Assembly: GCA_948330435.1 (NCBI GenBank)
Contig: CAOJBY010000003.1
Span: 62,001-126,000, forward strand
Reading direction: 5' to 3'
DNA: 64,000 nucleotides
Origin: an uncultured Lachnoclostridium sp.
Lineage (GTDB): Bacteria > Bacillota > Clostridia > Lachnospirales > Lachnospiraceae
The notes below the pieces were generated by a model. It did no database searches. It saw nothing but the letters and a program-made list of their open reading frames with translations, and was not told the DNA's origin. This document shows, piece by piece, positions 33,037 to 41,663 of this stretch (position 1 is the stretch's first letter; each line of letters begins with the position of its first letter). The translations under genes and the position numbers were made by a program.

Positions 33037-34312
33037 TGCCTAAGTGTTTTAGATCCTCATAAAATTCAGGATAAGAGATATCCACGCACTCAGCCCCCAG
33101 GATCTCAGTCTCCCCGTCCGCATTCAATCCTGCGATAGCAAAGGACATGGCAATTCGGTGATCCAGATGACTGTCGATAACGGTACTATGAAGAGGATAT
33201 CCGCCCTCAATGATCATACCGTCATCCGTGGCTGTGATATGTGCACCCATGGCGGACAGATTTTCCACCATCACATCAATCCGGTTGGATTCCTTTACCT
33301 TTAGTTCGGCAGCATCCCGAATCACTGTGGTTCCCTTTGCAAAGCAGGCCATTACAGCGATAATGGGAATCTCGTCAATAAGAGCAGGAATCAGTTCTCC
33401 CTCTATGATGCAGCCTTGCAGATCAGAGGTTTTTACCAATAGATCTGCCATAAGCTCATCCGTCTGGCTGTCTATAGGAAGAATGGTTACATCCGCCCCC
33501 ATCATTTTGCATACACGAAGAATACCATCACGTGTAGGATTGATTCCAACATTTCGTATCATAAGTTCGGAATCCAGAGTTATGCATCCGGCGGCAAGAA
33601 AATATGCGGCGGAGGAAATATCTCCGGGTACTAAAACTTTCTGTCCGATAAGGCGGGGTTCTGGTTCGATTGTAGCCGTGGTACCATCCACTTGCACTCT
33701 GGCTCCAAAGGAATTCAGCATCAGTTCCGTGTGGTTGCGGGAAAGGGCAGGCTCCGTAACGCTGGTAGGACAGTCACCGTACAACCCGGCCAGCAAAATG
33801 GCGGACTTTACCTGAGCCGAAGCAACCTTTGTGGTATAGCGGATACCATGAAGCGGATGCCCTTCAATCCGTAAGGGTGCACAGCCGTTTCCATTCAGGC
33901 TCTCAATGGAGGCCCCCATCAAAGAAAGTGGTTCTATAATGCGTCCCATAGGCCGCTTTTGAATGGAAGCATCTCCCGTGAGCGTTGTCTCAAAGGATTG
34001 TCCGCTTAAGATACCGGAAATCAGACGGGTAGTGGTGCCGCTGTTGCCGGTGTCCAGAATATCTGCCGGCTTTTTCAGTCCATGCAGCCCTTTTCCGTGA
34101 ATCAGAAGCCGGTCAGTCCCCTGTTCTTCAATAGAGATATCCATTCGCCGGAAGCAGTCTATGGTGGAAAGGCAGTCCGCCCCCGGAAGAAAGCCCTCTA
34201 CCTCCGTAGTTCCCTGTGCAAGGGCACCGAACATAACGGCCCGGTGGGAGATGGACTTGTCGCCGGGGACGGTTATTTCTCCTTTTAAAGCTTTGGCACG
34301 TGTGAATTTCAT
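33029..34312 (-). CDS. aroA: 3-phosphoshikimate 1-carboxyvinyltransferase (EPSP synthase)
   Basis: Joins shikimate 3-phosphate and phosphoenolpyruvate in the sixth shikimate step. 427 residues from the chosen start. Marks: EITVPGDKSISHRAVMFGALAQG, LDTGNSGTTTRLISGIL (the conserved GNSGT segment), SAQVKSAILLAGLY, and LKVKESNRIDVM near the end. The ATG at 34312-34310 follows ACAGGAGACATACTCT; the frame to 34408 adds 32 residues foreign to the family and overlaps tyrA. It is third in aroF-tyrA-aroA. Confidence 0.97.
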   Translation of the reverse strand: MKFTRAKALKGEITVPGDKSISHRAVMFGALAQGTTEVEGFLPGADCLSTIDCFRRMDISIEEQGTDRLLIHGKGLHGLKKPADILDTGNSGTTTRLISGILSGQSFETTLTGDASIQKRPMGRIIEPLSLMGASIESLNGNGCAPLRIEGHPLHGIRYTTKVASAQVKSAILLAGLYGDCPTSVTEPALSRNHTELMLNSFGARVQVDGTTATIEPEPRLIGQKVLVPGDISSAAYFLAAGCITLDSELMIRNVGINPTRDGILRVCKMMGADVTILPIDSQTDELMADLLVKTSDLQGCIIEGELIPALIDEIPIIAVMACFAKGTTVIRDAAELKVKESNRIDVMVENLSAMGAHITATDDGMIIEGGYPLHSTVIDSHLDHRIAMSFAIAGLNADGETEILGAECVDISYPEFYEDLKHLGII

Positions 34313-34337
34313 AGAGTATGTCTCCTGTTTTTCTGAA

Positions 34338-35435
34338 TCAGCGTTCGTAAATGGTATAGCGGTATTTTCGAAGAAGAGCAATGGCTTTTCGGTAGGAATC
34401 CTCATCATACAATTCTACTTTCAATACGGCTTCTTCAAATTCCCGATTGTGAATGATTCCGATATTTTTTAAACTGACGCCGCCTGCGGCCAGGATTGTG
34501 GAGAGAACGGCAACACCGCCCGCTTCGTCTACCATATCGCAGTAAAAAGCGTACATTTTTTTGATAGGCCCGGCGGAGGAATCAGGGATGGAATTGCGGT
34601 AATCTCTTGATGTTTCAAAAAAGCGGTACAGGCCGTCCGCATCCTCCATTTTCAATTGATCCCTCACGTTTGTAAGGCATTCCAGGTAGAGATCCAGAAC
34701 CTGAATAATATTTGACTTGTTCGTTATGCAGATCTGCTGCCACATTTCCGGAGAGGAGGAAGCGATTCGTGTAATGTCTTTAAAGCCTCCGGCGGCAATC
34801 TGCTTCATCAGTTCTTCTTTTCCGTCAAGCTGATGTACCAGATTGACCAGTGAGGAAGCGATCAAATGGGGCAGATGGCTGACGGAAGCCGTGATAAAGT
34901 CGTGCTGCCGGTAATCAAGCACCAGGGGCAGGGCTTTCAGAGAAGAAATAAAAGGCACAAAAAACTCTACTGCTTCCCGGGGCACTTTGGCCGATGGGGT
35001 TATGATGTAGTATGCATTTTCGATGAGATGGGGCTTGGCATTGGCATAGCCGGTTTTTTCCGAACCGGCCATGGGATGGCCGCCGATAAAATGCTCCTCC
35101 AGACCAAGGGCAATCACCTTTTCGTGTATATCCGTTTTCGTGCTTCCCACATCCGTAAGAATGCAATTGTCTTTGATTACAGGCTTTAATCGTTCCAGAT
35201 ACATCCCGTTGGTGGAAACGGGTGCACAGAGAAAAATGCAGTCACAGGCTCCAAACTGGCTGTCCACTGCCGTGCAGGCAATGTCTACTGTTCCCTCATT
35301 GGCCGCTTCAATCAGAGTGTCAGTGGTCCGCATGTATGCCATAATCTGAATTTCCGGGTGAAAAGTCTTGATGGCCTTGGCGATGGAGCCGCCAATAAGT
35401 CCCAGGCCTACAAAGCCTACGGTTTCTATTTTCAT
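34338..35435 (-). CDS. tyrA: Prephenate dehydrogenase with C-terminal ACT domain (365 aa)
   Basis: Oxidises prephenate to 4-hydroxyphenylpyruvate in tyrosine synthesis. N-terminal NAD fold GFVGLGLIGGSIAKAIK, then DVGSTKTDI and HFIGGHPMAGSEKTGYANA (the His/Gly active-site segment), DITRIASSSPEMW, and a C-terminal ACT domain from about residue 295 (GGVAVLSTILAAGGVSLKNIGII) that probably binds tyrosine for feedback. Start ATG 35435 follows TAGGAGGTCACC. It sits 9 bases after aroF and 25 before aroA. Confidence 0.95.
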   Translation of the reverse strand: MKIETVGFVGLGLIGGSIAKAIKTFHPEIQIMAYMRTTDTLIEAANEGTVDIACTAVDSQFGACDCIFLCAPVSTNGMYLERLKPVIKDNCILTDVGSTKTDIHEKVIALGLEEHFIGGHPMAGSEKTGYANAKPHLIENAYYIITPSAKVPREAVEFFVPFISSLKALPLVLDYRQHDFITASVSHLPHLIASSLVNLVHQLDGKEELMKQIAAGGFKDITRIASSSPEMWQQICITNKSNIIQVLDLYLECLTNVRDQLKMEDADGLYRFFETSRDYRNSIPDSSAGPIKKMYAFYCDMVDEAGGVAVLSTILAAGGVSLKNIGIIHNREFEEAVLKVELYDEDSYRKAIALLRKYRYTIYER

Positions 35436-35444
35436 GGTGACCTC

Positions 35445-36461
35445 CTATTTAAAGTTCCGCCCGGAAAGAGTTGCATAAGCTTTCAGTTCCTTTGCCAGTT
35501 CATCAAACTGGGCAAAGGTCAGAGACTGCGGTCCGTCGGAGAGGGCACAGGGAGGATTGTTGTGAACCTCAATCATCAAGCCGTCTGCTCCGGCAGCCAC
35601 CGCACATTTTGCAAGGGGAGCCACGTAGGCACGGACACCGGAGGCGTGACTCGGATCTACAATGACCGGAAGATGGGACTTGGATTTCAGTACCGGAACG
35701 GCACTGATGTCCAGAGTGTTTCGTGTGGCCGTCTCATAGGTACGGATACCCCTCTCGCAGAGCACCACATTCCGGTTACCCTCGGCAATGATATATTCAG
35801 CCGCATTCAGCCACTCGTCAATGGTGGAAGAAAGACCCCGCTTTAAAAGCACCGGAAGCCCCGATTGCCCGGCTTCCCGAAGAAGCTGGAAGTTCTGCAT
35901 ATTCCGTGCACCAATCTGCAGCATATCTACATATTTAACTGCAGCTTCAATGGAAGTCTCGCTGATGACCTCGCAGATGGTGGCAAGTCCCGTTTCCTCC
36001 TGAGCCTTTTTCATGTAACGAAGCCCCTCCTCCTCAAGTCCCTGGAAAGAGTAGGGAGAAGTTCTGGGCTTGTAAGCACCGCCACGAAGAAAAGTGGCTC
36101 CGGCTTTTTTGACGGATTTGGCGATCAACAGAAGCTGTTCCTCTGACTCAATGGCACAGGGACCTGCCATAAGGGTCAGACTGCCCGGGCCGATGGAGGT
36201 ATTTCCCACTTGAATCGTGGTTGGTTCCGGGTGGAACTTTCGGTTGCTGAGCTTATAGCTTTCCGTGATGGGAACAATTTTATCTACATCCGGAGCAATC
36301 TCCAGGTTGGAAAGATTCAGACGGGTTTTGTCTCCCACAACGCCGATAATGGTAACCTGCTTTCCCTCTGAGAGATGGGTTTCCAGGCCGGTAGCTTTCA
36401 CAACCTCTACCACATGCTCTATGGAAGCCTTGGGTGCGTTTGGTTTCATAACAATAATCAT
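35445..36461 (-). CDS. aroF: 3-deoxy-7-phosphoheptulonate synthase (338 aa)
   Basis: First shikimate-pathway step, condensing erythrose 4-phosphate and phosphoenolpyruvate. Type I-beta arrangement: an N-terminal ferredoxin-like regulatory domain (MIIVMKPNAPKASIEHVVEVVKATGL) of about 70 residues, then the catalytic barrel with LMAGPCAIES, FLRGGAYKPRTSPYSFQG, QIGARNMQNF, LKRGLSSTIDEW, VILCERG-like VVLCERGIRTYE, and VIVDPSHASGVR. The N-terminal domain is the usual allosteric site. First gene of the operon; its promoter is at 36570-36598. Confidence 0.96.
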   Translation of the reverse strand: MIIVMKPNAPKASIEHVVEVVKATGLETHLSEGKQVTIIGVVGDKTRLNLSNLEIAPDVDKIVPITESYKLSNRKFHPEPTTIQVGNTSIGPGSLTLMAGPCAIESEEQLLLIAKSVKKAGATFLRGGAYKPRTSPYSFQGLEEEGLRYMKKAQEETGLATICEVISETSIEAAVKYVDMLQIGARNMQNFQLLREAGQSGLPVLLKRGLSSTIDEWLNAAEYIIAEGNRNVVLCERGIRTYETATRNTLDISAVPVLKSKSHLPVIVDPSHASGVRAYVAPLAKCAVAAGADGLMIEVHNNPPCALSDGPQSLTFAQFDELAKELKAYATLSGRNFK

Positions 36462-36569
36462 GATAAATTCCTCATTTCCTCAAGATAAAAGGCATTCTGC
36501 CAAAAAGCCGATAAAGACGGGCCAATGACAGCCGTTAGATGTATGTCCGGTGCGGCACATGCAAGTATC

Positions 36570-36598
36570 AGTTTACGATTTTTTTGGTGGAATGTCAA
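36570..36598 (-). promoter_or_regulatory. SigA-type promoter of aroF-tyrA-aroA
   Basis: On the minus strand: perfect TTGACA, a 17-base spacer and TAAACT. A leader of about 100 bases follows. It has no T-box or terminator fold that I can see. Confidence 0.75.
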
Positions 36599-36686
36599 TA
36601 CTGTTTCGCTTTAAAGTGATGAAATAGAACATACAAATTTGGACAATTTTTGAATGAATAAGTAGTTTTTTGTTATGACAAGCCTC

Positions 36687-36715
36687 TTTACCAAATGATG
36701 AAAGTAATATAAAAT
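36687..36715 (+). promoter_or_regulatory. Possible promoter of the penicillin-binding protein gene
   Basis: TTTACC, a 17-base spacer and TAAAAT. The -35 is weak, the -10 good. Confidence 0.45.
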
Positions 36716-36758
36716 AATAGCATACTCTATTTAAGAAGCTTGAAAATGGAATAGCATT

Positions 36759-38990
36759 ATGAAATTAATAAAAAGAATATTTAAAATCCTAATATTTCTA
36801 ACGATTACAGGTATTTTGGTCCTGAGTGGAGCCGTGCTCTATAAGATCTATCCTCTGTACGAAGAATACAACCAGGAAGCAAAGGAAGCCGTGGAGGAAT
36901 CCAACACCAACACGTTCAAAAGGAACCTGACCAGCTATTTCTATGACGATGAGGGGAATCTTCTTACCGAGTTGTCGGGAAATGGAAGCAAAATCTATCT
37001 GACTTTTGAGGAGATCCCAGAAAATGTAATCAATGCATTTATTGCCGTGGAGGATCGCAGCTTCTGGGAGCACAAAGGTATTGACCTGAAAGCCATTGTC
37101 CGGGTGGGAGTGGAATATGTTACCTCCGGGGGTGAGACGGCCCACGGTGCCAGCACCATCACCCAACAGCTTGTGCGGAACGTATTTATCACAAAGGAAG
37201 TAACCCTGGAACGGAAAGTAAAAGAGATCTGCTATGCCCTGGAGGTGGAGAAAAAGTACTCCAAGGAAGAAATTATTGAGTTCTATATAAACAATATCTA
37301 TTTTGCGAATAACTGCTATGGAATTGAAGCGGCAGCACAATTTTATTTTAACAAGCCGGCCAAGGAACTGTCCTTAAATGAGACGGCTTATTTGTGTGCC
37401 GTTCCCAATTCTCCTACCTACTACGACCCTCTTAAAAACAGCAGCAATGCTTTTCCAAGGCGGGATAAGGTATTAAAGGACATGCAGGAATGCGAATTTA
37501 TTTCTGAGACGGAACGGATCCAGGCACTTCGGGAGGATATTGTCCTGAATGTGAAAAAGCCTGCTGAGATCAAGGACTATGAGACGACCTACGCCATTGA
37601 CTGTGCCATCCGTTATCTGATGAAGCTAGATGGCTTTTTGTTTCGGTATTCCTTTGCCACCATGGAGGATTACAACTTCTATATGGAAACCTACAATCAG
37701 GCATATGAGCGAATACGGGCGGAATTGTACATAGGCGGCTATACCATTAAAACCACCTTAAATAAGGAAAAGCAGGCATTGATCCAGGAGAGCGTGGACA
37801 ATGCCCTGGCATTTGATGAAGAGCTTGCGGAGAATGGCCAGTATGCTTTTCAGGGTGCCGCCACGCTTATTAACAATGAGACGGGAAAGGTGGAGGCCAT
37901 TGTGGGCGGAAGAACCCAGAACAGCAGCACCTACACCCTGAATCGGGCCTATCAGTCCTACCGTCAGCCGGGCAGCTCCATAAAACCGCTGATCGTCTAT
38001 CTTCCGGCATTGGAACGGGGGTATACGGATCGCTCCACAGTGACAGAGATTAATGTGGAAAAGGCAAAGGAGGAGCCGGAAAAGGTACTGGAGATGTACG
38101 GAACAAAGATGACCCTGCGTTCTGCCGTGGAAAACTCCAAGAATGGCGTTGCGTGGCGGCTTTTCTGTGAAGTTACACCGGAGGCAGGACTTAACTATCT
38201 TCAGGAAATGAGCTTTGCCAAAGTCGTTCCGGACGATTTTTATCCTGCGGCATCCCTGGGAGGTTTTACCTATGGAGTTACAACGGTGGAGATGGCAAAT
38301 GCCTACTCCTGCGTGGTAAATCATGGATGCTTTCAGCAGACGGACTGTATTGTATCCATCCTGGATAAATACGGGGAGGAGCTTTATGAGCCCTACGAGA
38401 CCAGGCAGGTGTATGTGTCGGAGCAGACGGAGTTAATGATTGATATTTTAAAGGGTGTGATCAAGAAAGGCACAGCACGGAAAATGGGTTGGAAGAGCAC
38501 CGTAGAGGCTGCCGGTAAAACGGGAACCACTAACAACAGCAAGGATGGCTGGTTCGTGGGAATTACGCCTGACTATTCTATGGCTGTCTGGGTGGGCTAC
38601 GATATGCCAAGAGAGCTTAACAACCTCTACGGAGGAAGCTACCCGGCCCAGATCTGGAAAGATGCCATGGAGGTGCTGGTGGAGGGAACGGAGCATGAAA
38701 GCTTTGAGACACAGACGGAGATTGTAAACAAAGATGAGAAATATTATCCGGGACGGGACGGCCAGGAAGTGCTGTCGCCGGGATATACGGTGCAGAATTA
38801 CCGGGATGATCACGCATTGGCGGACAGAATTGAGGTCCTGATTCAGCAGATCGCCCAGGAGAGCGATCCCGGGCAGAAGCAGGCATATTATGAGCAGGCC
38901 TTGGCCCTGGCAGAGCAGATCTATGGGCAGACGCTGAAAGGAACCGAGAGGAGACGGCTGGAGGAGGTATATAATACGTATTTTAACTGA
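36759..38990 (+). CDS. Class A penicillin-binding protein (bifunctional glycosyltransferase/transpeptidase, 743 aa)
   Basis: Builds peptidoglycan outside the membrane. One N-terminal membrane helix (residues about 8-30). The GT51 domain carries AVEDRSFWEHKGID (catalytic Glu98) and GASTITQQLVRNVF. The transpeptidase domain carries RQPGSSIKPL (catalytic Ser406 and Lys409), ENSKNG (SxN) and AAGKTGTTNNSKDGWF (KTG). A short C-terminal helical tail has an EQALALAEQIYG repeat pattern. Ribosome site is weak. No cell-division genes are near, so its specific role is open; it is divergent from aroF. Confidence 0.94.
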   Translation: MKLIKRIFKILIFLTITGILVLSGAVLYKIYPLYEEYNQEAKEAVEESNTNTFKRNLTSYFYDDEGNLLTELSGNGSKIYLTFEEIPENVINAFIAVEDRSFWEHKGIDLKAIVRVGVEYVTSGGETAHGASTITQQLVRNVFITKEVTLERKVKEICYALEVEKKYSKEEIIEFYINNIYFANNCYGIEAAAQFYFNKPAKELSLNETAYLCAVPNSPTYYDPLKNSSNAFPRRDKVLKDMQECEFISETERIQALREDIVLNVKKPAEIKDYETTYAIDCAIRYLMKLDGFLFRYSFATMEDYNFYMETYNQAYERIRAELYIGGYTIKTTLNKEKQALIQESVDNALAFDEELAENGQYAFQGAATLINNETGKVEAIVGGRTQNSSTYTLNRAYQSYRQPGSSIKPLIVYLPALERGYTDRSTVTEINVEKAKEEPEKVLEMYGTKMTLRSAVENSKNGVAWRLFCEVTPEAGLNYLQEMSFAKVVPDDFYPAASLGGFTYGVTTVEMANAYSCVVNHGCFQQTDCIVSILDKYGEELYEPYETRQVYVSEQTELMIDILKGVIKKGTARKMGWKSTVEAAGKTGTTNNSKDGWFVGITPDYSMAVWVGYDMPRELNNLYGGSYPAQIWKDAMEVLVEGTEHESFETQTEIVNKDEKYYPGRDGQEVLSPGYTVQNYRDDHALADRIEVLIQQIAQESDPGQKQAYYEQALALAEQIYGQTLKGTERRRLEEVYNTYFN

Positions 38991-39152
38991 AAGCGTTTCG
39001 ATAAGTCAGAAAAGTGAGCTGCTTTCATTCCTGCAGGGTATTACTTGGTAAAATGGCGAAAAAAGGATTTAACAGATTTTGTGATTATACATTCTGACAA
39101 ATAGAATACCAGAAATTCCTTGTCAAAACCTTGTCAAAACTGTATAAAACCC

Positions 39153-39181
39153 TTGCACTTTACGTTGATTTTTAGTAGAAT
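39153..39181 (+). promoter_or_regulatory. SigA-type promoter of the EF-G-like gene
   Basis: TTGCAC, a 17-base spacer and TAGAAT. The leader is about 60 bases. Confidence 0.65.
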
Positions 39182-39247
39182 ATATACATGGCGGTCTTTT
39201 GGGCAGAAATAGCTGGAAGACGCAAAAAAAATATCGGAGGAATAGGC

Positions 39248-41323
39248 ATGAATATTTACACAACTGACAAGATTCGCAACGTAGTGCTCTTAGGACACGG
39301 CGGCTGTGGCAAGACCAGTCTGGTAGAGGCTATGGCTTATGTATCAGGGCTGACTACCCGGATCGGTAAGGTAACCGATGGGAATACCATCAGTGACTAC
39401 GATAAGGAAGAGATCAAGAGAAAGTTCTCAATCAGCACTTCCGTCATTCCGCTGATTTGGCAGGACTGCAAGATAAACATTTTAGATACACCGGGATATT
39501 TTGATTTTGTAGGAGAAGCGGAGGAAGCGGTTGCGGCTGCAGATGCGGCGATTATCGTTGTGTCCGGCAAGGCCGGAGTGGAAGTGGGAACGGAGAAAGC
39601 ATGGGAGATGTGCGAGAAGTACAAGCTTCCCCGGATGTTCTTTGTAACGGAGATGGATGTGGATCATGCATCTTTCCGTCAGGTAGTGGAGGATCTGACC
39701 GAGCGTTACGGCAAGAAGATAGCACCTTTCTATCAGCCTATCCGCGAGGATGAGAAGTTTGTGGGTTACATCAATGTGTGCAAGATGGAGGGACGTCGAT
39801 TTACGGACATCGGCAAGCGTGAGCCCTGCGAGATTCCGGAATATTCCAAGGAAAACCTGGCTATCTGCCGTGAAGCTCTGATGGATGCGGTGGCAGAGAC
39901 TTCCGATGAGTTTATGGAGCGTTATTTTAATGGTGAAGAATTTACAGTAAGTGAGATTCGTGCAGCCATGAAGTTCAACGTGGGAGACGGATCTGTGATT
40001 CCCGTATCCATGGGTTCCAGTATGGAGCTTCGTAACATTCATAACCTGATGAATGACATTGTAGAGCTGTTCCCGAGTCCGGACAAAAAGGCCTGCAATG
40101 GTATCAATACCAAGACCAATGAGATTTTTGAAGCGAATTATGACTTTTCCAAAGCAAAATCCGCCTATGTATTTAAGACCATCGTGGATCCTTTCATTGG
40201 AAAATATTCACTGATCAAGGTTTCCTCCGGCGTTATTAAGTCAGATGATACGCTCTACAATCAGGATAAGGAAGCGGAGGAGAAGCTGAGCAAGCTTTAT
40301 GTCATGCAGGGCAATAAGCCCATTGAAGTTTCCGAGCTTCATGCAGGTGACATCGGAGCTATCGGCAAGCTTACAAGCACCAAGACGGGCGATACCCTTT
40401 CCACTAAAGCTACACCGGTGGCATTTGGAAAGACTGAGGTTTCCAAGCCCTATACATACATGTGCTATAAGGCAAAGAATAAGGGAGATGAGGACAAGAT
40501 TTCCCAGGCCCTTACGAAGATGATGGAAGAGGATCTGACCTTAAAGACCGTGAACGATTCCGAGAATCGCCAGACCTTGCTCTATGGCATGGGTGATCAG
40601 CACCTTGACGTTGTTGTGAGCAAGCTGGAGGAAAAGTTTAAGGTTGCCGTAGAGCTGAGCCGTCCCAAGGTTGCTTTCCGTGAGACCATCCGCAAGAAAT
40701 CCGATGTGGACTCCAAGTATAAGAAGCAGTCCGGCGGACATGGACAGTACGGCCATGTAAAGATGACCTTTGAGCCATCCGGTGATCTGGAGACCGCTTA
40801 TGTATTTGATCAGATTGTAGTTGGCGGTGCCGTTCCCAAGAACTATTTCCCGGCAGTGGAAAAGGGCGTTCAGGAATCCGTTACCAAAGGACCTTTGGCC
40901 GGATATCCCGTTGTGGGCGTGAAAGCAGTGCTTTACGATGGTTCCTACCATCCGGTAGACTCCTCCGAGATGGCATTTAAGACGGCTACCATTCAGGCGT
41001 TTAAGAAAGGCTTTATGGATGCCAGTCCGGTGCTTTTGGAGCCTATCTGTTCCATGAAAGTAACCGTTCCCGATAAGTATACGGGAGACGTTATGGGTGA
41101 TCTGAACAAGCGTCGTGGCCGTGTGCTGGGTATGAATCCGGTAGCGGGCGGTAAGCAGGAGGTTGTGGCAGACGTACCCATGACTGAGATTTTCGGATAT
41201 TCCACAGATCTGCGGTCCATGACAGGAGGAAGCGGTGTCTATGAGTATGCGTTTGCCCGCTATGAGCAGGCTCCGTCCGATGTACAGGAGAAAGAAGTGG
41301 CGGCAAGAGCTGCAGAGGAATGA
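39248..41323 (+). CDS. Elongation factor G-like GTPase (691 aa)
   Basis: A second EF-G-type translational GTPase, distinct from the ribosomal-operon fusA. G1 is LGHGGCGKTSLVEAMAY (residues about 15-31), G3 is ILDTPGYFDFVGE, then domains II-V with GGHGQYGHVKMTFEPSG, VGGAVPKNYFPAVEKG, and RRGRVLGMNPVAGGKQEVVADVPM. Unusually, G4, normally NKxD, reads TEMD (FFVTEMDVDH), losing the Asn that contacts guanine while keeping the Asp. The ATG at 39248 follows TCGGAGGAATAGGC; the longer frame from 39188 has no ribosome site. The role of such EF-G2 proteins is uncertain. Isolated unit with its own promoter and terminator. Confidence 0.9.
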   Translation: MNIYTTDKIRNVVLLGHGGCGKTSLVEAMAYVSGLTTRIGKVTDGNTISDYDKEEIKRKFSISTSVIPLIWQDCKINILDTPGYFDFVGEAEEAVAAADAAIIVVSGKAGVEVGTEKAWEMCEKYKLPRMFFVTEMDVDHASFRQVVEDLTERYGKKIAPFYQPIREDEKFVGYINVCKMEGRRFTDIGKREPCEIPEYSKENLAICREALMDAVAETSDEFMERYFNGEEFTVSEIRAAMKFNVGDGSVIPVSMGSSMELRNIHNLMNDIVELFPSPDKKACNGINTKTNEIFEANYDFSKAKSAYVFKTIVDPFIGKYSLIKVSSGVIKSDDTLYNQDKEAEEKLSKLYVMQGNKPIEVSELHAGDIGAIGKLTSTKTGDTLSTKATPVAFGKTEVSKPYTYMCYKAKNKGDEDKISQALTKMMEEDLTLKTVNDSENRQTLLYGMGDQHLDVVVSKLEEKFKVAVELSRPKVAFRETIRKKSDVDSKYKKQSGGHGQYGHVKMTFEPSGDLETAYVFDQIVVGGAVPKNYFPAVEKGVQESVTKGPLAGYPVVGVKAVLYDGSYHPVDSSEMAFKTATIQAFKKGFMDASPVLLEPICSMKVTVPDKYTGDVMGDLNKRRGRVLGMNPVAGGKQEVVADVPMTEIFGYSTDLRSMTGGSGVYEYAFARYEQAPSDVQEKEVAARAAEE

Positions 41324-41378
41324 TGTAATTAAGACGTGGCCATAAGGCTGCGATGGAGTGAAAGAGTGTGTTATAAAG

Positions 41379-41410
41379 GGCGGATTCTCTGAAAAGAGAA
41401 TCCGTCTTGT
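41379..41410 (+). terminator. Hairpin terminator after the EF-G-like gene
   Basis: GGCGGATTCTCT pairs with AGAGAATCCGTC around GAAA (12 bp, one G-U), followed by a short interrupted T run. Its downstream edge overlaps the next promoter (41407). Confidence 0.75.
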
Positions 41411-41435
41411 CATTGTTCGGGAAAAAGGGTATACT
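41407..41435 (+). promoter_or_regulatory. SigA-type promoter of the phosphoesterase-rubrerythrin gene
   Basis: TTGTCA, a 17-base spacer and TATACT. The start of transcription would fall about 7 bases downstream, at the first base of the palindrome at 41442. Confidence 0.65.
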
Positions 41436-41441
41436 AAAATT

Positions 41442-41629
41442 CATGGGGCTGTTGGGAAATAAGACAGAAGACATTTCTGATATCCAGTGTCCGGCTATTT
41501 GCGTACAGGCTGTATGATATGGGCGGATATTGCTTTCGCAATGTCCGTCCAGAGCAGATAGAATGTACGCAAATCGTCCGAACACAGGATATAGAAATGG
41601 CTGATGTCTTATTTCCCGACAGCCCCATG
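41442..41629. repeat. 188-bp long palindrome in the leader of the phosphoesterase-rubrerythrin gene
   Basis: The arms, about 66 bases each (41442-41507 and 41563-41629), pair with roughly 80-85% matches. Outer blocks are CATGGGGCTGT and GGGAAATAAGACA; an inner block is ATTTGCGTAC. The centre holds a second hairpin GGGCGGATATTGC-TTTC-GCAATGTCCGTCC. ATT lies directly outside both ends, as a 3-base target-site duplication would. Could be a miniature inverted-repeat element, a leader RNA structure, or both. Confidence 0.75.
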
Positions 41630-41663
41630 ATTGTTAAGTCAAAACAGAGAAAGGACAGCGGGA

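Noticed and set aside
36462..36563. T-box or attenuator in front of aroF
   Set aside because: The leader is about 100 bases and shows neither a T-box sequence nor a terminator hairpin.
41434..41628. Small minus-strand gene inside the palindrome
   Set aside because: The frame is a by-product of the inverted repeat; no ribosome site or protein-like pattern.
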